From NCBI GenBank assembly GCA_003354225.1, contig PIVH01000497.1, positions 1-5,594 of the forward strand: a DNA stretch of 5,594 nt, written 5' to 3'. Both the position numbers and the translations under genes were made by a program. Shown piece after piece: positions 1-4,615 of this stretch (position 1 is its first letter; every line of letters begins with the position of its first letter). The notes under the pieces were generated by a model. That model was not told the DNA's origin. It saw only the letters and a list, made by a program, of their open reading frames with translations, and made no database searches. The DNA comes from Globobulimina sp. (Eukaryota; Foraminifera; Rotaliida).

Positions 1-230
1 AATGTTTGTTTCGCGTTGTCATTGTCTCTAAAATCATTTTGGATGGAGCCTGTCTCAAATAGCTCTTTGAAAGATGTTTCATAGATTAGTAGTTCTTTGT
101 AGATGGTTATTTTATTATTGTTAATTGATACAGTTACATTGAGGTTGTCATTGCGTATTATTTCAGTGGCAAGGTTACAGTTAAATGCATACACAATCCA
201 AAATAAAAAATATATGCGTATCGAATGCAT
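1..230 (-). CDS. 5' end of an unrecognised secreted or membrane protein (partial)
   Basis: Reading the minus strand from an ATG at 230-228 gives 76 codons without a stop, running off the left edge. Residues about 5-21 are strongly hydrophobic and aromatic (IYFLFWIVYAF, then NCNLA), preceded by a short segment with one Arg, which looks like a cleavable signal peptide or signal anchor. The part after it is polar, Asn-rich and beta-like (NLNVTVSINNNKITIY), with an N-glycosylation sequon NVT at residues 31-33. I recognise no family. The start is the first ATG upstream of the hydrophobic run and lies only 52 bp from the ATG of the oppositely oriented neighbour, so the two genes would be divergent. 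An open frame of this length in AT-rich DNA with a convincing signal peptide is suggestive, but it could still be chance. Confidence 0.5.
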   Translation of the reverse strand, partial: MHSIRIYFLFWIVYAFNCNLATEIIRNDNLNVTVSINNNKITIYKELLIYETSFKELFETGSIQNDFRDNDNAKQT

Positions 231-282
231 GTTTTCACTTGCAAGGAATTGAGTTTTTAGCCAGCTTCTAGATCTTCATATC
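231..282. promoter_or_regulatory. Short divergent intergenic spacer
   Basis: These 52 bases separate the ATG of the minus-strand secreted-protein gene from the ATG of the plus-strand helicase/VMA21 gene. Any promoters and 5' leaders for both must sit here or inside the neighbouring genes. I see no TATA box or other clear motif. The plus-strand frame is open only back to position 253 (TGA at 250-252) and contains no earlier ATG. Two TAG-ended pyrimidine runs at about 253-270 could act as splice acceptors for an upstream exon, but the minus-strand gene leaves little room for one. Confidence 0.3.
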
Positions 283-1545
283 ATGACCTCAAACATTAAA
301 GTGGCTACATTAAGCGCGGGGTTATCTGCATTACAATTGCATTTATACAAATCAATTGTGAGTCGGGATTTAGCGATCATAAACAATGAAGCAACAGTCA
401 ATGATTCAACATTATTAGGCACTATAATGCAATTAAAGCAGTGTTGTTGCCATCCATATTTGTTTGAAGGAATGGAACAAGAACAAAGAAAAAAAGAAAA
501 AGCGCAATCCTTACACCCAGAGAACCCCACCACACATCATTTAATTAAAAATTGTGGCAAATTATTTGTAATGGATAAATTATTAACAAAAATAATCTCA
601 AATCAACAAAAAGAAACTAAAACATTATTATGTTCACAAATTAATGGAATGTTTGAATGGTTTGAAGCATATTGCAATCACAGAGGAATAGCACATTATA
701 CCATAACCAATGAATCTAATCAAAAAAATTTAAAGACGCAGAATATGCACGCTTCCGTTCTATTTTATCACACATCAAATCAACATCCATTCCATCAAAC
801 AATCAAAGCATTTTCGAATGTGAACACTGTGATATTTTATGACACTGATTGGACCGTACAGGATAAGCAAGAATGTATTGTTAAAACACTGCAGCAAAAA
901 TGTGAGGAAAAAGATGGATTTAATGCATATAATATTTGTACAAAGGATAGCTTGGAAGAGAAAATAATTAAAATGAAACAACAAAATGAATTAAATACAA
1001 AAGAATTAAAATCATTGCTTAGATACAAAGCTACGAAGATATTAAATATTGCAACGGAATCAACATTGAATATGGAACAAAATATTGATGATATTTTAAT
1101 GTGCCATGAATATGATGGTTATGTGGTTGATGATGGCATGAAGGTAGAAAGAGAAAGGAAATATACTTTAAGTGATATTATAAATCATCCGGAGAATCAG
1201 GGAGTTATTCGAGTATTTATAGCGTTTTTCATTGGAATGATAATAATCCCGTTAATTGTTGTCATTTGTTTGAAGAAATATGTCTGGAAATATTATTTAT
1301 TGGATTGGTCGGATGAAGGAAAGGAAAATATAACCATTGTGGTTGGTGTTGGTGTTGCTCATATCATTGGTTTGATTTATGTTTGTTATGCATGGAGTGG
1401 TGAGGATAGACAGCCCGCGCATATATTGGATGAAAAGAAGGAGGATCAAGTGGAGCATGGCGAGATTCCAAAGGAAAACACTCTGAGAGAAACTTGGCAA
1501 AATGTGCTAAGGCAAAGGAAAACAAACAAAACATCAAAGCTTTAA
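283..1545 (+). CDS. Decayed ISWI-type SNF2 helicase C-terminal half fused in frame to VMA21-like protein
   Basis: A single 420-codon frame from ATG to TAA with two distinct parts. Residues 1-272 follow the second RecA lobe of ISWI-family (SMARCA1/5-like) remodelers in order: a start like the segment after the DEXH lobe, MQLKQCCCHPYLFEG (49-63; family MQLRKCCNHPYLF), HHLIKNCGKLFVMDKLL (85-101), LLCSQINGMFEWFEAYCNHRG (115-135, motif IV region), VIFYDTDW (183-190), SLEEKIIKM (223-231), then LRYKATKIL and NIDDIL (246-272), matching the post-helicase region of ISWI. The whole N-terminal ATPase lobe (Walker A, DEXH) and the HAND-SANT-SLIDE end are absent. Motif V (family STRAGGLGIN) and motif VI (family DRAHRIGQ, arginine finger) are not recognisable, so no ATPase or helicase activity is expected. 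Residues 286-420 are a VMA21-like protein, listed separately. With no stop or clear intron between the parts, the sequence predicts a fusion; two transcripts, or an internal start at residue 286, remain possible. Confidence 0.8.
   Translation: MTSNIKVATLSAGLSALQLHLYKSIVSRDLAIINNEATVNDSTLLGTIMQLKQCCCHPYLFEGMEQEQRKKEKAQSLHPENPTTHHLIKNCGKLFVMDKLLTKIISNQQKETKTLLCSQINGMFEWFEAYCNHRGIAHYTITNESNQKNLKTQNMHASVLFYHTSNQHPFHQTIKAFSNVNTVIFYDTDWTVQDKQECIVKTLQQKCEEKDGFNAYNICTKDSLEEKIIKMKQQNELNTKELKSLLRYKATKILNIATESTLNMEQNIDDILMCHEYDGYVVDDGMKVERERKYTLSDIINHPENQGVIRVFIAFFIGMIIIPLIVVICLKKYVWKYYLLDWSDEGKENITIVVGVGVAHIIGLIYVCYAWSGEDRQPAHILDEKKEDQVEHGEIPKENTLRETWQNVLRQRKTNKTSKL
1138..1545 (+). other. VMA21: VMA21-like V-ATPase assembly factor region (C-terminal part of the fusion frame)
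   Basis: Residues 286-420 of the frame, beginning at an in-frame ATG, have the VMA21 layout: a short polar N-terminus (SDIINHPENQ), a first TM from about 308 to 330 (VIRVFIAFFIGMIIIPL, with the family's VI+..L.F...M...P pattern), a short lumenal loop with aromatic residues (KKYVWKYYLLDWSDEGKE), a second TM from about 350 to 371 (VVGVGVAHIIGLIYVCYAW, matching the family VAVVAVH...L..YVAW), and a charged cytosolic tail. VMA21 is an ER membrane chaperone for assembly of the V-ATPase Vo sector, with both ends cytosolic. At 135 residues this part is somewhat longer than usual (about 77-105), owing to a tail of about 49 residues. The KKED at 385-388 resembles the yeast ER-retrieval signal but is internal here; the actual end is TSKL. 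If translated alone, the ATG at 1138 would be the natural start. Confidence 0.8.
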
Positions 1546-1630
1546 TATTTTTAACATTTGTTTTTTTTGTGTATTATAAATATTAAATATAACACCCTAA
1601 CACAAACAAAAATGATTTTATACGGATTTA
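1546..1630. other. Convergent intergenic spacer
   Basis: These 85 bases separate the TAA of the VMA21-like gene from the TAA of the minus-strand BLUF-like gene. The spacer is extremely AT-rich, with a run of eight T at about 1560-1568 and a second in-frame TAA shortly after the first. No exact AATAAA is present for the plus-strand gene; ATAAAT/ATTAAA variants at about 1574-1586 may serve. No RNA gene or coding frame is visible. Confidence 0.5.
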
Positions 1631-1632
1631 TT
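1627..1632 (-). terminator. Possible AATAAA polyadenylation signal overlapping a stop codon
   Basis: On the minus strand the end of the BLUF-like gene reads TTTTAATAAATCC, so an exact AATAAA hexamer overlaps its TAA stop by two bases. Canonical signals lie 10-30 bases before the cleavage site, which would place the transcript end inside the 85-bp spacer. In AT-rich DNA this hexamer arises easily by chance, so the call rests on position only. Confidence 0.25.
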
Positions 1633-2544
1633 AAAATGGTATCATTGGTTCAATCGGCCATACATGTTCTGATTCTAATTTCACATTAATTGGGCTAAAA
1701 AAATAATCTGTAAATTGTTTTAAATCAAATAACAATTTACTTTCCATAAAAAATTCAATTTTATCTGGAGTTGGGAATCTATTCATTATTTCTCTTTGCG
1801 AGGATTTGAATAATTTCATCGCTGCGTCTTTATCTTGTTTCATACATAATTGCCTTCCAATCTTTTCATATAAAATATACATTTTGTTGTGTGCTCGAAA
1901 GAAATATCAAGAAAAAAAGAAAATTACATATACCAAACTTCAATCATTCCTTTCATTGTCTCAAATAATACACTTTGTAGTGCCTCCCCATCTTCTTCTA
2001 CCTGATCGTCTTCCTCTTCGTTTGCATCCTTATTTTCTTTATTTTTCTCAGCGTCATCGTTGTTAGCACCGCCAGGCAAATTAACTTCTCTTACACTCCA
2101 TATCGGAAATTCTCTCGTTATTTCCTCTGAAACACAACAAATTTTAACATTTAAATTTAATAATTCTGGATTGGTTTTGTTTTTATTATTATTGGATGGA
2201 TCAATATGTTGAAAGAAATTATTAGTTTCATCATACATCATTTCTTCAAATAATGGATGCAAAGATTCCAAAGACTGAATTTCTATCATGTGGTAAAATA
2301 AATTATTAATGAACAATAATGCTCCAGTTATTTCTTGCACAGATTTTTGTGACTCAATGAATTTGGAATGAATATTTTCAATGATACGTTTTTGTTTTGA
2401 TGTCATATGACCAATATACAACACTCGCGTACAGCGTAACTCTTCATTCACATCATATGATGTTCTTAAAGTGTCTAATAAAGATTCCCTATACGATTCA
2501 ATTGGTTCCGTCTCTGCTTCCTCATTGTTTGGTGAGTGTTTCAT
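1631..2544 (-). CDS. BLUF-like (TEX47-like) protein, two coding blocks probably split by a short intron
   Basis: Block 1 reads minus strand from ATG 2544 (MKHSPNNEEAE) to about 1934; block 2 lies in another frame and ends at TAA 1633-1631. Residues about 37-155 follow the BLUF fold: RCTRVLYIGHM (strand 1), a helix, EITGALLFINNLFYHMIEIQ (71-90; BLUF pattern ITG.LLY....F.Q.LEG), SLESLHPLFEEM, then VKICCVSEEITREFPIWS (133-150; pattern EEGI..R.FP.WS). Tyr43 and Trp149 keep BLUF-type positions, but the flavin-binding Gln is His85 and the usual Asn before ITG is missing, so a blue-light sensor is unlikely. An acidic insert (161-186) follows. The tail ends LESEHVWPIEPMIPF, which I associate with the testis/cilium-linked TEX47 family. 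The family name is from memory of general pattern; the fold call is firmer. An alternative start at 2589 adds 15 residues. About 277 residues with the suggested splice, close to TEX47 (about 250). Confidence 0.6.
1854..1933 (-). other. Candidate intron in the BLUF-like gene
   Basis: The upstream block runs into TAA right after MIEVWYM, while the downstream block is open in a different frame, so an interruption of length 2 modulo 3 is needed. Between them is an intron-like stretch: a donor GTATATGTAA at 1933, a pyrimidine tract (TTTTCTTTTTTTC), a TTGAT branch-like motif, and AG dinucleotides at 1894 and 1854. GTATAT to the AG at 1854 gives 80 bases and restores frame (EVW then QLCMKQDKD); the donor GTAATT at 1927 with the same acceptor gives 74 bases and also works. 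The better-looking acceptor TTTCGAG at 1894 does not restore frame with either donor. Exact borders are therefore uncertain, and a true frameshift is not excluded. Confidence 0.4.
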
Positions 2545-2587
2545 TTTGAGTAAAGAAAAAAACTTCAAAAATCTTACTCTGTGTACC
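2545..2587. promoter_or_regulatory. Very short divergent spacer between BLUF-like gene and DIM1
   Basis: Forty-three bases separate the preferred BLUF-like start (2544) from the DIM1 ATG (2588). The minus strand also has an in-frame ATG at 2589-2587, so at the palindrome CATG (2587-2590) both strands carry a potential start codon. The spacer holds an A-rich/T-rich run (AAAGAAAAAAAC) and no TATA box. Leaders or promoter elements for at least one gene must lie inside the other's coding sequence. Confidence 0.35.
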
Positions 2588-3565
2588 ATGTCAATTATAG
2601 CGTCATCGGCAGTAAGCGGCTACAACCGACACAACCGAGACAATAAAAATAAGAAACAAAACCCACATGGAGTGAATCATGGATTTTTCTTTGCTTCCCG
2701 GCGTGGTCAACACATATTAAAAAACCCGGGAATTATCCGTGATATGATAGAAAAATCAGGAATAAAAGAAACCGATATTGTGTTAGAGATTGGTTCCGGA
2801 ACTGGTAATTTAACCATGCAATTATTACAAAAATGCAAAACAGTAATTGTGGTCGAAATCGATGTTCGAATGATCAGTGAATTACGAAAACGTGTTTTAA
2901 ATACGGAATTTGAACGAAAATTGCAAATAATCCATGGCGATGCCATTAAAATTAAACAGTATCCATTTTTTAATTTATGCATTGCCAATATCCCCTATCA
3001 GATATCCTCGCCATTAATATTTAAATTATTATCGCATCGCCCCTTATTTCGTTGTTGTATATTGATGGTTCAGGATGAATTTGCGAGGCGCTGTGTGTCC
3101 CGCGTTGGCGATTATTTTTGGAGTCGATTGTCGATAAATTGTCAGTTATTATCACGGGTGTCGTATTTAAAAAAAGTAAGCAGACTCAATTTTAGGCCAC
3201 CACCAAAAGTGGAATCTGCATTGATTCGAATTGAACCCAGAATGCCTGTGCCCAAAATTAATTTCATTGAATGGGATGGTTTGATCAGGATTTGTTTTCA
3301 AAGGAGACATCGGATGATACGGAAAATATTTCATAATAAAAATGTGATCAAACAATTACATAAAAATTATATAATATTTAACCAAATGAAAAAAAAACAG
3401 AAGCAGGAAAATGATGATGAGGATAATATTGAAAAAACCAAAAAAATGATACTTGATGTGATTCAGAAGTCTGGCTTAGCTGAGAAACGATCGAGACATT
3501 TGGATGTGACCGACTTCTTGAGATTATTAAAGTTGTTTAATGATAAAGGAATACATTTGAAGTAG
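2588..3565 (+). CDS. DIM1: DIM1/DIMT1 18S rRNA adenine dimethyltransferase
   Basis: This is the SAM-dependent methylase that makes the two adjacent N6,N6-dimethyladenosines near the 3' end of small-subunit rRNA and also takes part in pre-rRNA processing in the nucleolus. From the ATG at 2588 it is 325 residues, against about 313 for human DIMT1. In order: a basic N-terminal tail, GQHILKNP (40-47), the SAM-binding loop LEIGSGTGNLT (66-76), the acidic ribose-contacting VEID (89-92), GDAI (117-120), the catalytic NIPY (134-137) within IANIPYQISSPLIFKLL, then RLSINCQLLSRV (180-191), NFRPPPKVESALIRIEP (201-217), INFIEWDGLIRICF (224-237), and the DIM1-type C-terminal domain ending DFLRLLKLFNDKGIHLK. 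All key residues are intact. The frame is open further upstream but has no ATG there. A Lys/Glu/Asp-rich stretch (268-284) is the only lineage-specific insert. TAG stop. Confidence 0.97.
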   Translation: MSIIASSAVSGYNRHNRDNKNKKQNPHGVNHGFFFASRRGQHILKNPGIIRDMIEKSGIKETDIVLEIGSGTGNLTMQLLQKCKTVIVVEIDVRMISELRKRVLNTEFERKLQIIHGDAIKIKQYPFFNLCIANIPYQISSPLIFKLLSHRPLFRCCILMVQDEFARRCVSRVGDYFWSRLSINCQLLSRVSYLKKVSRLNFRPPPKVESALIRIEPRMPVPKINFIEWDGLIRICFQRRHRMIRKIFHNKNVIKQLHKNYIIFNQMKKKQKQENDDEDNIEKTKKMILDVIQKSGLAEKRSRHLDVTDFLRLLKLFNDKGIHLK

Positions 3566-3694
3566 TTGTCATTGTGCGCGTTTTGTAAATTATAGAGACA
3601 TTTGTGTGATTTATTTGCCTGATATTATGTCGCAATATCTTGAGTACTTTTTAGCTAAAAAAACTCTTCGCTTTGTAAAGTGATATTGATAATT
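3566..3694 (+). promoter_or_regulatory. Intergenic spacer, DIM1 end to membrane-protein start
   Basis: These 129 bases hold the 3' end of DIM1 and the 5' region of the next plus-strand gene. No exact AATAAA or TATA box is visible. The reading frame of the downstream gene extends back to a GTG at 3680, but the first ATG is at 3695, which I use. Nothing else is recognisable. Confidence 0.4.
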
Positions 3695-4105
3695 ATGGAT
3701 CGGTTGGATAGTTTTGGTGATGATAATAATGATCCAATGGTTATCATAGGAATTGTTATTGGTTGCGTATTACTAATCATTTGTTGCGTTGTTTGTGTGG
3801 TATGTTGGAGGAAGAGAAAACGAAACAAGATATTAACTAAAATAGCAGATAATTTATCATATCAAACATTTGATGCAAATGAAAGTATGTCAACACACAA
3901 TGCTGCCAATCACTTGGATAACGAACATGAAGCAGCGAGTATTGCAGCAAACACATTGGTTGATAATGTCAATGAGAGCGAAGAGAGTCATTCACGAAAA
4001 CCTTTTAAAGAAGTGCGGCAATTTGAGATTAAACAATGGGAATTAAGAATCGATCCAACTTCCAAAATGAGATTATTATATAATCGGATTGAACACAAGA
4101 ATTAA
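3695..4105 (+). CDS. Single-pass membrane protein with a cytoplasmic WW-like domain cut by TAA
   Basis: From the ATG at 3695 the frame gives 136 residues to a TAA at 4103-4105. A short acidic N-terminus (MDRLDSFGDDNNDP) precedes one TM helix at about 15-37 (VIIGIVIGCVLLIICCVVCVVCW) and a basic stop-transfer WRKRKRNK, so the N-terminus should face out and the rest lie in the cytosol. Five Cys in or beside the membrane (24, 30, 31, 34, 37) are possible palmitoylation sites. A polar linker follows, then residues 113-136 look like the first two strands of a WW domain: QWELRIDPTSKMRLLYNR, compared with the family W...R.D..G+.YYYN. The second WW signature (W..P) lies just past the TAA in the same frame, so translation stopping here would leave a broken domain. 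No family recognised beyond this. The TM call is strong, the WW call moderate. Confidence 0.7.
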   Translation: MDRLDSFGDDNNDPMVIIGIVIGCVLLIICCVVCVVCWRKRKRNKILTKIADNLSYQTFDANESMSTHNAANHLDNEHEAASIAANTLVDNVNESEESHSRKPFKEVRQFEIKQWELRIDPTSKMRLLYNRIEHKN

Positions 4106-4231
4106 TGGGCATGGCAGTATCCGAAAGTAGCAAAAACGTTAGGAGTGGAAATCCCAAAAAAGAAAATATTTAAGAATGCAAATAGTGATGATCCAAATTT
4201 AGAAATGGCAAATCCTGAAAATAAATTGATG

Positions 4232-4258
4232 CCTCCTCCACCTCCACCACCACCTCCA
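4232..4258 (+). repeat. CCN codon run encoding nine prolines
   Basis: Nine consecutive CCT/CCA codons lie in the extension frame. The codons are mixed rather than a pure triplet repeat. Proline runs of this kind are typical ligands of WW, SH3 and EVH1 domains and of profilin, and a WW-like domain lies about 40 residues upstream in the same frame. Confidence 0.9.
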
Positions 4259-4261
4259 ATG

Positions 4262-4288
4262 GATGCTATTGATGCTATTGATGCCATT
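4262..4288 (+). repeat. Three tandem 9-bp units (GATGCTATT) encoding Asp-Ala-Ile
   Basis: Two exact copies of GATGCTATT are followed by GATGCCATT, which differs at one silent position. The unit is a multiple of three, so expansion or contraction keeps the reading frame, as expected for a coding minisatellite. Confidence 0.9.
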
Positions 4289-4417
4289 CCATGTGCCCCA
4301 ACAGATGATAATATTGACGACAATGATGATGAATATGAATATTATTATGAGGAAGAAAATATTAATGATAATGTGGACAGAAACAAAGCGGTGCCGTGTA
4401 ACCCAACTGATGACAAT
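4283..4417 (+). repeat. Pair of 10-residue repeats, A(I/V)PC(A/N)PTDDN
   Basis: The copies lie at 4283-4312 and 4388-4417, 35 codons apart. Eight of ten residues are identical, but four of those eight (Ala, one Pro, Thr, one Asp) use different third bases. Difference concentrated at silent sites suggests the repeat has been kept at the protein level. The acidic, Tyr-rich segment lies between them. Confidence 0.75.
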
Positions 4418-4423
4418 AATTGA

Positions 4424-4615
4424 GTGTGTATAGTATTTTATTAATTAATTAATTATATTCCTTTTTTGAATTTAATTTGTTACATAGTGAATTACAATTT
4501 AATCGTTGTCTGAACCTTGTAATCAAAACGTTAACAGAGCACAGTATACAAATAGTTTGTGATCATCGAAACAGATTAACAACACTAAAAACAAGTATAT
4601 ATATGTTTGGAAACA
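4424..4615. other. Convergent intergenic spacer
   Basis: These 192 bases separate the TGA of the extension frame from the TAG of the minus-strand 302-residue gene. They hold an (ATTA)x4 run at 4440-4455 and AT-rich DNA with a TATATATA run near 4596-4604. A frame open from 4477 with a non-ATG start has no protein-like character. No exact AATAAA and no RNA gene are seen. Confidence 0.5.

Larger units (their letters stand above)
4106..4423 (+). other. In-frame coding-like extension after the TAA, with WW end, polyproline and acidic repeats
   Basis: The frame of the membrane protein continues after its TAA for 105 codons to TGA at 4421-4423, with no ATG until 4204. It opens WAWQYPKVAKTLGVEIPKKK: the W and P complete the WW-like pattern begun before the stop. 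Then come ANPENKLM, nine prolines, three Asp-Ala-Ile units, an acidic and Tyr-rich stretch (DDNDDEYEYYYEEE), and two copies of A(I/V)PC(A/N)PTDDN. This reads like genuine protein, not 3' UTR. Explanations are stop-codon readthrough, a recent CAA-to-TAA type nonsense change making this a pseudogene or allele, or a sequencing error. No intron can remove the stop easily, because the 80 bases before it hold no GT donor. If joined, the product would be about 242 residues. Confidence 0.6.

Noticed and set aside
1891-1931. A 41-base AT-AC (minor-type) intron in the BLUF-like gene, which would restore frame and keep LYEKIGRQL
   Set aside because: TTTCTTGAT resembles a minor branch site, but the 5' end ATATGTAAT lacks the required ATATCCTT and the branch-to-acceptor distance is long. 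Kept only as a remote alternative.
1806-2066. Plus-strand frame of 86 codons opposite the BLUF-like gene
   Set aside because: It lies antisense to both coding blocks, is rich in Leu/Ser/Phe as expected from the complement of acidic and Lys-rich coding sequence, and shows no domain.
2471-2587. 39-residue N-terminal extension of DIM1 from a GTG
   Set aside because: It has no ATG, overlaps the BLUF-like gene, and makes DIM1 longer than the family; the ATG at 2588 fits.
2707-2988. Minus-strand frame of 93 codons inside DIM1
   Set aside because: DIM1 on the plus strand is unmistakable and full length; this is its shadow.
3680-3694. Upstream GTG start for the membrane protein
   Set aside because: Nuclear eukaryotic genes rarely start at GTG; the first ATG at 3695 keeps the acidic N-terminus and TM helix.
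4102-4323. Minus-strand frame with a Gly run
   Set aside because: The glycines are the complement of the CCN proline codons and the rest mirrors the Asp-Ala-Ile repeats; the plus-strand reading explains the composition better.
3695-4423. Reassigned genetic code with TAA as Gln
   Set aside because: The fusion gene and the BLUF-like gene both end properly at TAA, with further stops and no protein-like sequence following, so the TAA at 4103 is a local matter.
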